From Massilia sp. (GTDB lineage Bacteria > Pseudomonadota > Gammaproteobacteria > Burkholderiales > Burkholderiaceae_D): DNA of 17,918 nucleotides. The notes beneath the pieces were generated by a model. That model saw only the letters and a list, made by a program, of their open reading frames with translations, did no database searches and was not told the DNA's origin. This document shows positions 1 to 7,047 of the stretch, in pieces. Made by a program: the position numbers and the translations under genes. Every line of letters starts with the position of its first letter. The stretch's first letter is position 1. The stretch covers positions 1 to 17,918 of the forward strand of contig DOUW01000510.1 in assembly GCA_003520365.1 (NCBI GenBank), read 5' to 3'.

Positions 1-156
1 TTCCGTCGACGATTTCGGGGACGCGGCCTCTGAATTGACGGTGAACCCGCGTGGGTTCGAGAACCCACCCTACGAAACTTCCGTTGACGACTTCGGAGGC
101 GTCGACTCTGAATTTGCGATGATCCCGCGTGGGCACAGGTGCCCACCCTACGAGAC
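1..156. repeat. two tandem 78-bp repeats, each with a hairpin
   Basis: Positions 1–78 and 79–156 align without gaps over 78 bases, with 18 differences by hand count (about 77% identity). Each unit ends in a hairpin followed by CCCTACGA. In the first, GTGGGTTC (51–58) pairs with GAACCCAC (61–68). In the second, GTGGGCAC (129–136) pairs with GTGCCCAC (139–146). The two stem positions that differ between units are compensated on the other arm, so pairing is kept. The array may begin before the window. No gene is seen in 1–164; the stretch lies downstream of the minus-strand methyltransferase stop. The hairpins have no T-tract, so they are not ordinary intrinsic terminators. Confidence 0.8.
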
Positions 157-164
157 CCGATTCG

Positions 165-914
165 TTATTGCCCCAGGAACAGGAAGACCGTCGGCTTCTT
201 GTGGAAATCCGGCGCCTTGCCGGCGGCCAGTTGCGCCTTCCACTTCGCCGCCGTCAGGGTGCGCACCGACTCGGTAGCCAGCGACAGGTCGGTCGCCACG
301 CAGACCAGGGTGCCCGGCTGGCAGGTATTCACCAGCGCTTCGAGCATCTGGCCGTTGCGGTAAGGCGTTTCGATCAGCAGTTGCGTCTGCTTCTCGGTAC
401 GCGAGCGTGCTTCCAGGTCGCGGATGCGCTTGGCGCGCGCCGCCGCGTCGGTCGGCAGGTAGCCGTTGAAGGCGAAGCTCTGGCCGTTCAGGCCGCTCGC
501 CATCACGGCCAGCAGCAGGGACGAGGGGCCGACCAGCGGGCGCACCGCGATTCCGTGCTGGTGGGCCAGGCGCACCAGGTCCGCGCCCGGATCGGCCACG
601 GCCGGCACGCCGGCTTCCGAGACCAGGCCGGCATCCTCGCCCGCCAGCAGCGGTTCGAGCAGGATGGAGAGGGCGGCCGGCGGCGTGTTCACGTTCAGCT
701 CGGCGATGCGGATGTCCTGCAGCGGGCGCGCCAGCGGATGGTCGATCGCGACCAGTTTCAGGAAGGCGCGCGCCGTCTTGGCGTTCTCGGCCACGAAATA
801 GCCGAGCTGGGAAGTGAGCGCCTGGACCTGGCCGGGCAGGACGTGGTTGAGGGCGCCGGGTTGGGCGTCGGTGGGGCCGAGGGTGTTCGGGATCAGGAAG
901 AGGGTACCGGGCAT
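165..914 (-). CDS. RsmI-like SAM-dependent methyltransferase (tetrapyrrole methylase fold)
   Basis: Encodes 249 residues resembling the SAM-dependent tetrapyrrole methylase superfamily that includes RsmI, the 16S rRNA C1402 2'-O-methyltransferase. Visible motifs are LVSEAGVPAVADPG (residues 97–110, matching the RsmI VSDAGTPxxSDPG segment), VGPSS (128–132, matching PGPSA) and GYLP (151–154, matching GFLP). The N-terminal GxGxGDxxxLT region of RsmI is replaced by a divergent stretch starting LIPNTLGP, and the protein is shorter than RsmI. It is therefore probably a paralogue whose substrate I cannot name. The ATG at 914 is chosen because the open frame continues upstream only by running through yceF. 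It follows yceF by 20 bases on the same strand and is probably cotranscribed with it. Family assignment is fairly sure; function is uncertain. Confidence 0.85.
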   Translation of the reverse strand: MPGTLFLIPNTLGPTDAQPGALNHVLPGQVQALTSQLGYFVAENAKTARAFLKLVAIDHPLARPLQDIRIAELNVNTPPAALSILLEPLLAGEDAGLVSEAGVPAVADPGADLVRLAHQHGIAVRPLVGPSSLLLAVMASGLNGQSFAFNGYLPTDAAARAKRIRDLEARSRTEKQTQLLIETPYRNGQMLEALVNTCQPGTLVCVATDLSLATESVRTLTAAKWKAQLAAGKAPDFHKKPTVFLFLGQ

Positions 915-934
915 AGCGAAAAAATGTGGGTGGA

Positions 935-1549
935 TCAGGTGCCGAAGAAGGGCATGCCGGCGCGGCGCAGCATGCCGGTCAGGGCGATCAGGGGCAGGCC
1001 GGTGAGGGCGGTCGGGTCGGTCGACTCGATGCGGTCGAGCAGGGCGATGCCCAGGCCCTCGTTCTTGGCGCTGCCGGCGCAGTCGTAGGGCTGCTCGATG
1101 CGCAGGTAGGCGTCGAGCTCGGCGTCCGGCAAATCGCGGAAGCGCACGAAGACCCGGACGTTCTCGACCTGGGCGGCCAGCGAGGGATCGGCCACGCGGC
1201 CATCCCACAGGCACAGCGCCGTATGGAAAACGACCTCGCGGCCGCGCATCTTTTGCAGCTGGGCCAGGGCGTTCGCATGATTGCCGGGCTTGCCGATCTG
1301 TTCGCCGTCGAGCGTGGCGACCTGGTCGGAGCCGATCACGAGCGCGCCCGGCTGCAGGGCGGAGACGGCCTGGGCCTTGGCGCGCGCCAGGCGCAGCGCG
1401 GTTGCCTCGGGCGCTTCGCCGGGCAGCGGCGTTTCGTCGACGTGGGGCGCGATCGCCTCGAAATGCAGGTGCAGGCGCGAGAGCAGGTCGCGGCGGTAGG
1501 CGGAGCTGGATGCGAGGATGAGGCGCGGCGGGACGGAACTTGGTATCAT
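935..1549 (-). CDS. yceF: Maf/YceF family nucleotide pyrophosphatase
   Basis: A 204-residue Maf-like protein closest to E. coli YceF, which hydrolyses 7-methyl-GTP to the monophosphate and pyrophosphate in the cytoplasm, a house-cleaning role. The phosphate-binding signature LILASSSAYRRDLL lies at residues 10–23, VDET at 37–40, the acidic motif IGSDQV at 72–77 and a conserved lysine in GKP at 86–88. The C-terminal part contains CAGSAKNEGLGIALLDRI and GLPLIAL, characteristic of this subfamily. The ATG at 1549 gives the expected N-terminus; a 20-codon extension to 1609 is open but unlike the family. It is divergent from yceD, the usual arrangement next to yceD–rpmF–plsX–fab clusters. The methyltransferase gene follows downstream. 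Confidence 0.95.
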   Translation of the reverse strand: MIPSSVPPRLILASSSAYRRDLLSRLHLHFEAIAPHVDETPLPGEAPEATALRLARAKAQAVSALQPGALVIGSDQVATLDGEQIGKPGNHANALAQLQKMRGREVVFHTALCLWDGRVADPSLAAQVENVRVFVRFRDLPDAELDAYLRIEQPYDCAGSAKNEGLGIALLDRIESTDPTALTGLPLIALTGMLRRAGMPFFGT

Positions 1550-1753
1550 AGCGGCCTGGGTCGAGGATTCATAAGTAAAACAGATAGATAACGCGTCCCG
1601 GCAAGCCAAGCTTATAAATCACGACACGCCTGATCGGGCGGTGGGCGTATCGGCAACAGACGAGGGCGCAGCGGGCCAAAAAATCGCGTAAGTCTTTGAC
1701 TGTGCGGGGACAAGCCTGTTATTATCGCAGGTTTTCCGGGGACGTTTTCTGCA
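1550..1753. other. divergent intergenic region, yceF/yceD
   Basis: A 204-base gap between divergent genes must hold promoters for both directions. A good plus-strand promoter is visible at 1696–1725 and is listed separately. On the minus strand only weak -10-like sequence (TATCTA around 1582–1587) is seen upstream of yceF, with no convincing -35. The segment 1555–1620 is AT-richer than the genes around it. No RNA gene or repeat was recognised. Confidence 0.5.
1696..1725 (+). promoter_or_regulatory. sigma-70 promoter for yceD (and rpmF)
   Basis: A -35 hexamer TTGACT (1696–1701) and a -10 hexamer TATTAT (1720–1725) are separated by 18 bases. Transcription would start near 1732, giving a leader of about 20 bases before the yceD ATG at 1754. 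Both hexamers match five of six consensus positions, which makes this the best housekeeping promoter in the window. Confidence 0.7.
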
Positions 1754-2251
1754 ATGAGCGCTTTTGTCATCGACGCCTTTGAATTCTGCCGCACCAATGG
1801 CTATCGCGAAGGGGTGACGCCGGTTGCGGAAATGACGCGCCTGGCCGCCGATTGTGCCGACAACAGCGGCGAGATCGCCTGGTCCATCCAGGGCGGCACC
1901 ACCCCGCAGGGTTACCCGACGATGACCCTGTCGGTCTCGGGTCCCGTCCAGCTGGCGTGCCAGCGTTGCCTGACCCCGTTCGGCTACCGCATCGATTCGT
2001 CCACCCAGCTGGTGCTGGGCCGCGACGACGAGGAAGCCGACCAGATCGAGGAAATCCTCGACGACGAAAGTATCGACGTGATCGTCGGCAGCCGCGAATG
2101 CGACATTCGCCAGCTGCTGGAAGACGAAGCCCTGCTGGCCCTGCCACAGGCGCCGAAGCACGAGCAGTGCCCCGACACCAGCCTGTTGGAGTCGCTGAAG
2201 TCCGAAAAGGTCTCGCCCTTCGCCGGCTTGAAGAACCTGAAATCCGAATAA
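1754..2251 (+). CDS. yceD: YceD family (DUF177) 23S rRNA accumulation protein
   Basis: Encodes 165 residues of the DUF177/YceD family. In E. coli and plants members are linked to 23S rRNA accumulation, and the gene is almost always next to rpmF. The family core is visible as LACQRCLTPF (residues 67–76) with the C-x2-C pair at C69 and C72. A third cysteine follows in HEQCPD (C139). A very acidic middle segment (RDDEEADQIEEILDDE, about 90–105) and a C-terminal PFAGLKNLKSE complete the usual pattern. The ATG at 1754 follows the 1696–1725 promoter closely. A 179-base spacer with a compound stem-loop and a second promoter separates it from rpmF. The molecular function of the family is still poorly defined. 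Confidence 0.93.
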   Translation: MSAFVIDAFEFCRTNGYREGVTPVAEMTRLAADCADNSGEIAWSIQGGTTPQGYPTMTLSVSGPVQLACQRCLTPFGYRIDSSTQLVLGRDDEEADQIEEILDDESIDVIVGSRECDIRQLLEDEALLALPQAPKHEQCPDTSLLESLKSEKVSPFAGLKNLKSE

Positions 2252-2302
2252 AGAATCAAGTAGTTGTAGTTGTTGTACAGAACGTGTCAAACGCGTGCAC
2301 AG

Positions 2303-2368
2303 TCGAGTATGTCAGGGCAGCGTTTCATACAGAGTCGGCAATCGAAGGATTGCCGGTGGGATACTCGA
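2303..2368 (+). other. compound stem-loop between yceD and rpmF
   Basis: An outer 8-bp stem pairs TCGAGTAT (2303–2310) with ATACTCGA (2361–2368). It encloses an inner 8-bp hairpin CGGCAATC (2336–2343), loop GAAG, GATTGCCG (2348–2355). A run of six T lies at 2377–2382, too far from the stem for a standard terminator. The structure would exist only in transcripts from the yceD promoter, because the local rpmF promoter lies downstream. It could be an attenuator or processing site; function is not shown. Confidence 0.5.
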
Positions 2369-2394
2369 TGCGCATGTTTTTTGCAAATCGAATG

Positions 2395-2403
2395 TGTTAG
2401 AAT
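2395..2403 (+). promoter_or_regulatory. extended -10 promoter for rpmF
   Basis: TGTTAGAAT (2395–2403) is an extended -10 element: TG, one base, then TAGAAT. Only a T-rich, weak -35 lies 17 bases upstream (TGTTTT, 2375–2380). A strong Shine-Dalgarno AGGAG (2421–2425) follows before the rpmF ATG at 2431. The surrounding AT-rich stretch stands out from the GC-rich genes. Confidence 0.5.
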
Positions 2404-2430
2404 TTTAGAACTTTAGTATTAGGAGTCATC

Positions 2431-2613
2431 ATGGCAGTTCAGCAGAATAAGAAGTCCCCATCGAAGCGCGGTATGCACCGTTCGCACGATTTCCTGGTTG
2501 CCCCTAACCTGGCAGTCGAGCCGACCACCGGTGAAACCCACCTGCGTCACCACATCAGCCCGAACGGCTTCTACCGTGGTCGCAAAGTCCTGAAGACCAA
2601 GAACGACGAGTAA
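2431..2613 (+). CDS. rpmF: 50S ribosomal protein bL32
   Basis: Encodes the 60-residue large-subunit ribosomal protein bL32. The start [20 protein letters not shown] matches the conserved N-terminus (MAVQQNKxxxSxRGMRRSHD), and [14 protein letters not shown] matches the C-terminal half. The cysteine pairs of zinc-binding L32 forms are absent, so this is the cysteine-free C- type common in proteobacteria. The start is fixed by a strong AGGAG five bases upstream and the invariant MAVQQ. An intrinsic terminator follows 26 bases after the stop. Confidence 0.98.
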   Translation: MAVQQNKKSPSKRGMHRSHDFLVAPNLAVEPTTGETHLRHHISPNGFYRGRKVLKTKNDE

Positions 2614-2639
2614 TCGCCGTCTTGCTTTTCTGTACCATG

Positions 2640-2683
2640 AAAGCGGTGCAACGTATCTCAAGTGCGTGGCGCCGCTTTTTCTT
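2640..2683 (+). terminator. intrinsic terminator after rpmF
   Basis: A 14-base arm (2640–2653, AAAGCGGTGCAACG) pairs with 2665–2678 (CGTGGCGCCGCTTT) with one G·U pair and one mismatch, around an 11-base loop. A T-rich tail TTTTTCTTT runs from 2676 to 2684. This is a convincing Rho-independent terminator or attenuator between rpmF and plsX. If efficient, it separates ribosomal-protein expression from the lipid genes. Confidence 0.75.
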
Positions 2684-2804
2684 TATCCCCGGCCGCACCA
2701 TCCGCACCGTCATTTCCACGGTTGCCGTCTCGGGCTGGCGTCCTGCCGGCGAGCGCATGCATCCAGCCGCCCGCCCCCTGTGAGCCGCGGTTCGTACCTC
2801 CAAA

Positions 2805-3830
2805 ATGACAATTAAAATTTCCATCGACTGTATGGGCGGAGACCACGGTCCCTCCGTTACGATCCCTGCAGCCCTGTCGTTCCTGAAACAGCAGCCCGAA
2901 GCCGAACTGATCCTGGTTGGCCTCGAAGACGTGCTGCGCGCGGAACTGAAGAAACACAACGCCGACGCGAACCCGCGCCTGACCGTGAAGCACGCCTCCG
3001 AAGTGGTGGCGATGGACGATCCGGTCGAGGTGGCCCTGCGCCGCAAGAAGGATTCCTCGATGCGCGTCGCGGTCGAGCTGGTCAAGGACGGCACGGCGAA
3101 CGCCTGCGTCTCGGCCGGCAACACCGGCGCCCTGATGGCGGTCTCGCGTTATGTCCTGAAGACCATGGCCGGCGTCGACCGTCCGGCGATCTGCTCGATC
3201 CTGCCGAACCAGAAGAACGGCCCGACCTACATGCTCGACCTCGGCGCCAACGTCGACTGCGAGCCGCACCACCTGCACCAGTTTGCGATCATGGGCTCGG
3301 TCCTGTTCTCGGCCATGGAAGGCGTGCAGCGCCCGACCATCGGCCTGCTGAACGTGGGCACGGAAGAGATCAAGGGCAACGAGGTCGTCAAGAACACCGC
3401 CACCCTGCTGCGCGCCGACCACGAGCGCGGTTCGCTCAACTTCTACGGCAACGTCGAAGGCAACGATATCTTCAAGGGCACGACCAACGTCGTGGTCTGC
3501 GACGGTTTCGTCGGCAACGTCACCCTGAAGGCGGTCGAAGGCCTGTCGCGCTTCGTGAAATCCGTCTTCAAGCAGAATGTGCTGTCGATGATGGGCGCGG
3601 TACTCGCCCGCAGCGCATTGAAGAAGCTCAATCCTGAGCGCTATAACGGCGCCAGCCTGCTCGGCCTGAAAGGCCTGGTGTTCAAAAGCCACGGCGGCGC
3701 GAATGCCTACGCCTTCGAGTGGGCGATCAAACGCGCCTTCGATGCGGCGAAATATAATGTACAAGAGCAATTGTCGGCGATGATAGCCGAACTGATGCCA
3801 GACACGCCTGACGCCACGCGCCAGGGCTGA
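2805..3830 (+). CDS. plsX: phosphate acyltransferase PlsX
   Basis: PlsX converts acyl-ACP and inorganic phosphate to acyl-phosphate, the acyl donor for PlsY in phosphatidic acid synthesis, at the inner face of the cytoplasmic membrane. The 341-residue product has the usual length. It begins [16 protein letters not shown] with the signature GGDHG at residues 11–15. Other family blocks are [11 protein letters not shown] (101–111), [35 protein letters not shown] and [13 protein letters not shown]. The ATG at 2805 has no clear Shine-Dalgarno; CCTCC just upstream is the complement of one. It leads the plsX–fabH–fabD–fabG series and is 26 bases from fabH. The 2684–2804 leader shows no clear promoter. 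Confidence 0.97.
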   Translation: MTIKISIDCMGGDHGPSVTIPAALSFLKQQPEAELILVGLEDVLRAELKKHNADANPRLTVKHASEVVAMDDPVEVALRRKKDSSMRVAVELVKDGTANACVSAGNTGALMAVSRYVLKTMAGVDRPAICSILPNQKNGPTYMLDLGANVDCEPHHLHQFAIMGSVLFSAMEGVQRPTIGLLNVGTEEIKGNEVVKNTATLLRADHERGSLNFYGNVEGNDIFKGTTNVVVCDGFVGNVTLKAVEGLSRFVKSVFKQNVLSMMGAVLARSALKKLNPERYNGASLLGLKGLVFKSHGGANAYAFEWAIKRAFDAAKYNVQEQLSAMIAELMPDTPDATRQG

Positions 3831-3856
3831 TTTCACGGAACAAGGGTGGAGACGTA

Positions 3857-4846
3857 ATGACTGTCTACAGCAAAATCATCGGTACCGGCAGCTACCTGCC
3901 GGCGCGCAGGGTCAGCAACGACGAGCTGGCGGCGCAACTGGCCGCCAAGGGCATCGAGACCTCGGACGAGTGGATCAGTTCGCGCAGCGGCATTTCCGCG
4001 CGCCATTATGCCGAGCCCGAGCAGAAAGCCTCCGACCTCGCGGTCGAGGCGGCCCTGCGTGCGCTCGAGATGGCCGGCAAGACCCCGGCCGACATCGACA
4101 TGGTGATCGTGGCCAGCTCCACTCCGGATTTCCCGGGCAGCTTCCCGAGCACCGCCTGCATCGTCCAGCGCAAGCTCGGCATGGGCAACCACAGCGCGGC
4201 CTTCGACGTGCAGGCCGTCTGCAGCGGCTTCGTCTATGCGCTCTCGACCGCCGACGCCTTCATCAAGTCCGGCATGCACAAGACCGTGCTGGTGATCGGC
4301 GCCGAAGTGTTCTCGCGCATCCTGAATTTCGAGGACCGCACCACCTGCGTGCTGTTCGGCGACGGCGCCGGCGCGGTGGTGGTCGAGGCGTCCAGCGAGC
4401 CGGGCATCCTGGCCGCCAGGCTGCACGCCGACGGCACCCATTCCGACATCCTGGCGGTCAAGGGCGTCCCCGAGGGCGGCCCGACGGCGGCCAACGGCGG
4501 CTTCCTGCACATGGATGGCCAGGCCGTGTTCAAGCTGGCCGTCACCGTGCTGGAGGAAGTCGCCACCGAGGTGCTGGACGCGGCGAAGATGCAGCCGTCC
4601 GACGTCGACTGGCTGATCCCGCACCAGGCCAACATCCGCATCATGAAGAGCACCGCCAAGAAACTCGGCCTGCCGATCGAGCGCATGGTCGTCACCGTCG
4701 ACGAGCACGGCAACACCTCGGCCGCCTCGATCCCGCTGGCGCTCGACATCGCCGTGCGCGACGGCCGCATCAAGCCGGGCGACAACATCCTGATGGAAGG
4801 CGTGGGCGGCGGCTTCACCTGGGGCGCGATCCTGGCCCGCATGTAA
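3857..4846 (+). CDS. fabH: beta-ketoacyl-ACP synthase III
   Basis: FabH starts type II fatty acid synthesis by condensing acetyl-CoA with malonyl-ACP. The 329-residue protein has the full Cys-His-Asn triad: C122 in AVCSGF, H256 in [10 protein letters not shown] and N286 in EHGNTSAAS. The C-terminal [15 protein letters not shown] is the usual family ending. It starts [21 protein letters not shown], and GGAG at 3849–3852 gives a proper ribosome binding site for the ATG at 3857. It lies 26 bases after plsX and 44 bases before fabD, consistent with one operon. Confidence 0.98.
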   Translation: MTVYSKIIGTGSYLPARRVSNDELAAQLAAKGIETSDEWISSRSGISARHYAEPEQKASDLAVEAALRALEMAGKTPADIDMVIVASSTPDFPGSFPSTACIVQRKLGMGNHSAAFDVQAVCSGFVYALSTADAFIKSGMHKTVLVIGAEVFSRILNFEDRTTCVLFGDGAGAVVVEASSEPGILAARLHADGTHSDILAVKGVPEGGPTAANGGFLHMDGQAVFKLAVTVLEEVATEVLDAAKMQPSDVDWLIPHQANIRIMKSTAKKLGLPIERMVVTVDEHGNTSAASIPLALDIAVRDGRIKPGDNILMEGVGGGFTWGAILARM

Positions 4847-4890
4847 CGCCGTGCTGATTCCGCAAGTAATTAAGTAAGGACTAGAAGAAG

Positions 4891-5829
4891 ATGAGCAAAT
4901 TCGCATTCCTGTTCACCGGCCAGGGCGCGCAAGCGGTCGGCATGCTGAACGGCTTCGCCGGCAACCCGATCGTCGAGCAAACCGTCGCCGAAGCCTCCGA
5001 TGCCCTGGGCATGGACATCGGCAAGCTGATCGCCGAAGGCCCGAAGGAAGAACTCGACCTCACCACGAATACCCAGCCGGTGATGCTGACCGCCGCGGTC
5101 GCCGTCTACCGCGCCTGGATCGCCGCCGGCGGTCCACAGCCCGCCGTCGTGGCCGGCCACAGCCTGGGCGAATACTCGGCCCTGGTCGCCGCCGGCGTGA
5201 TCGACTTCAAGGACGCGGTACCGCTGGTGCGCTTCCGCGCCCAGTCGATGCAGGAAGCGGTGCCGGTCGGGCAGGGCGGCATGGCCGTCGTGCTGGGTCT
5301 CTCGGCCGACGACGTGCGCGCAGCGTGTCTCGAAGCCGCCCAGGGCGACGTGGTCGAAGCCGTCAACTTCAACGAGCCGACCCAGATCGTGATCGCCGGC
5401 CACACGGCCGCCATCGACCGCGCCTGCGAGATCGCCAAGGCCAAGGGCGCCAAGCGCGCCATGAAGCTGGCGGTCTCGGCGCCGTTCCACTCCTCGCTGC
5501 TCAAGCCCGCGTCGGACCGCCTGCGCGACTACATGGCCAAGCTCAGCTTCAATGCGCCGCGTATCGATTTGATCAACAACGTCGATGTCGCTATCCTGAA
5601 CGATCCGGAAGCGATCAAGGACGCCCTGGTGCGCCAGGCCGCCGGTCCCGTGCGCTGGGTCGAGACGATGCAGAAGATGGCCGCGAGCGGCATCACCCAG
5701 GTCATCGAATGCGCCCCGAGCAAGACGCTGATCGGCATGGCCAAGCGCATCGACCCGGTGCTGGCCGGCGAAGCCCTGGTCGACCAGGCCGCGCTCGAGC
5801 GCGTGCTCGAAGCCGTCAAGGCAGCCTGA
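4891..5829 (+). CDS. fabD: malonyl-CoA:ACP transacylase
   Basis: FabD transfers malonyl from CoA to the phosphopantetheine arm of acyl carrier protein, supplying elongation units to FabH and FabF. The 312-residue length is standard. The N-terminal FLFTGQGAQAVGM, the nucleophile motif GHSLGEY with S91, and the catalytic histidine H200 in APFHSSL are all present. The following block FNAPRIDLINNVD and QVIECAPSKTLIGMAKRI are typical. AAGGA at 4876–4880 lies upstream of the ATG. The gene sits between fabH and fabG in the conserved order. Confidence 0.98.
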   Translation: MSKFAFLFTGQGAQAVGMLNGFAGNPIVEQTVAEASDALGMDIGKLIAEGPKEELDLTTNTQPVMLTAAVAVYRAWIAAGGPQPAVVAGHSLGEYSALVAAGVIDFKDAVPLVRFRAQSMQEAVPVGQGGMAVVLGLSADDVRAACLEAAQGDVVEAVNFNEPTQIVIAGHTAAIDRACEIAKAKGAKRAMKLAVSAPFHSSLLKPASDRLRDYMAKLSFNAPRIDLINNVDVAILNDPEAIKDALVRQAAGPVRWVETMQKMAASGITQVIECAPSKTLIGMAKRIDPVLAGEALVDQAALERVLEAVKAA

Positions 5830-5861
5830 ACGAATTCGCACTAGATAAGGACAAGAATTAG

Positions 5862-6599
5862 ATGAATCTGCAGAACCAAGTCGCCCTCGTCACCGGCGCA
5901 TCGCGCGGCATCGGCAAGGCCATTGCCCTCGAGCTGGCCCGCCAGGGCGCGAAAGTCGTCGGCACCGCCACCAGCGAAGCCGGCGCCGAAGCGATCAGCG
6001 CCTACCTCGCCGAATTCGGCGGCAAGGGCATGGTGCTGAACGTCACCGACGCCGAGCGTTGCGCCGCCGTCGTCGACGAAGTGCAAAAGACCTTCGGCAG
6101 CCTGTCGATCCTCGTCAACAATGCCGGCATCACCCAGGACAACCTGGCCATGCGCATGAAGGACGAGGAGTGGGACAGCGTCATCACGACCAACCTGACC
6201 GCCGTCGGCCGCCTGTCGCGCCTGGTCCTGCGCGGCATGATGAAGGCCAAGCAGGGCCGCATCATCAACATCACCTCGGTGGTGGGCGCCTCGGGCAACC
6301 CGGGCCAGATGAACTACGCCGCCGCCAAGGCCGGCGTGGCCGGCATGACCCGCGCCCTGGCGCGCGAGATCGGCAGCCGCAACATCACCGTCAACTGCGT
6401 GGCGCCGGGCTTCATCGACACCGACATGACCAAGGCCCTGGGCGAAGGCCAGCACGAAGCGCTGCTGACCCAGATCCCGCTGGGCCGCCTGGGCCAGCCC
6501 GAAGACATCGCCCACGCGGTGGCCTTCCTGGCCGGTCCGACCGCCGCCTACATCACCGGCACCGAACTGCACGTGAACGGCGGCATGTACATGAATTGA
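5862..6599 (+). CDS. fabG: 3-oxoacyl-ACP reductase
   Basis: FabG is the NADPH-dependent ketoreductase of the elongation cycle, a short-chain dehydrogenase. The 245-residue sequence shows the Rossmann motif TGASRGIG near residue 11, the NNAG motif, and the catalytic Ser139 (ITSVVG), Tyr152 and Lys156 (NYAAAKAG). The C-terminal VAFLAGPTAAYITGTELHVNGGMYM is the classic FabG ending. An AAGGA site lies upstream, and the gene begins 32 bases after fabD. A 180-base spacer with hairpins and a probable promoter separates it from acpP. Confidence 0.98.
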   Translation: MNLQNQVALVTGASRGIGKAIALELARQGAKVVGTATSEAGAEAISAYLAEFGGKGMVLNVTDAERCAAVVDEVQKTFGSLSILVNNAGITQDNLAMRMKDEEWDSVITTNLTAVGRLSRLVLRGMMKAKQGRIINITSVVGASGNPGQMNYAAAKAGVAGMTRALAREIGSRNITVNCVAPGFIDTDMTKALGEGQHEALLTQIPLGRLGQPEDIAHAVAFLAGPTAAYITGTELHVNGGMYMN

Positions 6600-6678
6600 T
6601 GCGGAAAAGCGCCGGGCTGGGCTTTCATCGCGTTTTGGCCTGTTCGTATCCCGGCGAATTCTCATCTTTTAGCAGACG

Positions 6679-6722
6679 TTTCGGCTGAAATAACGTCAGA
6701 CGCCGAAAATAGTTTTTCGGCG
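6679..6722 (+). other. overlapping alternative hairpins upstream of acpP
   Basis: Three related segments lie in a row: TTTCGGC (6679–6685), CGCCGAAAA (6701–6709) and TTTTCGGCG (6714–6722). The middle one can pair with either neighbour, giving two mutually exclusive hairpins; the downstream one has 9 bp around a four-base loop. The downstream hairpin overlaps the -35 region of the acpP promoter and would be transcribed only by read-through from fabG. It could act as a terminator or attenuator; a conventional T-tract after a GC stem is missing. Confidence 0.45.
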
Positions 6723-6730
6723 CGCAAACC

Positions 6731-6739
6731 TGATAAAAT
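6731..6739 (+). promoter_or_regulatory. extended -10 promoter for acpP
   Basis: TGATAAAAT (6731–6739) is a TG-N extended -10 with hexamer TAAAAT. The -35 region 17 bases upstream (AGTTTT, 6711–6716) is weak. The start would be near 6746, leaving a leader of about 34 bases that includes a ATGGAG ribosome binding site (6767–6772). A separate promoter for acpP fits the high demand for acyl carrier protein. Confidence 0.5.
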
Positions 6740-6779
6740 GCGCGCACTTTCCGCAACACATACCTAATGGAGCCATAAC

Positions 6780-7019
6780 ATGTCGGATATCGAACAACGC
6801 GTTAAAAAAATCGTCGCTGAGCAACTGGGTGTTGCAGAAGCCGACATCAAAATCGAGTCCTCGTTCGTTGACGACCTCGGCGCTGATTCCCTGGACACCG
6901 TTGAACTGGTGATGGCCCTGGAAGACGAGTTCGAAATGGAAATCCCTGACGAGCAGGCTGAGAAAATCACCACCGTCAAGCAAGCTATCGACTACGCAAC
7001 CGCGCACGTCAAGGCCTAA
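6780..7019 (+). CDS. acpP: acyl carrier protein
   Basis: Encodes the 79-residue acyl carrier protein, the soluble carrier of growing acyl chains. Ser37 in [12 protein letters not shown] is the site for 4'-phosphopantetheine attachment. The flanking helix II sequence [20 protein letters not shown] is essentially invariant. The small acidic protein matches the family over its whole length. Codons here are noticeably less G/C-biased at third positions than in the neighbouring fab genes (for example GTT, GCT, GAA), which fits a very highly expressed gene. fabF starts 28 bases after the stop. Confidence 0.99.
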   Translation: MSDIEQRVKKIVAEQLGVAEADIKIESSFVDDLGADSLDTVELVMALEDEFEMEIPDEQAEKITTVKQAIDYATAHVKA

Positions 7020-7047
7020 GCTGTTTTAAGTTTTTCGGGAGAATCGC

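Noticed and set aside
1..164. CRISPR-like array suggested by repeated units at the window start
   Set aside because: The units are contiguous 78-base tandem copies with no spacers, and no cas gene is present.
915..1214. 100-codon extension of the methyltransferase
   Set aside because: It runs through the coding sequence of yceF in another frame and gives an Arg/Pro/Ala-rich sequence unlike the family.
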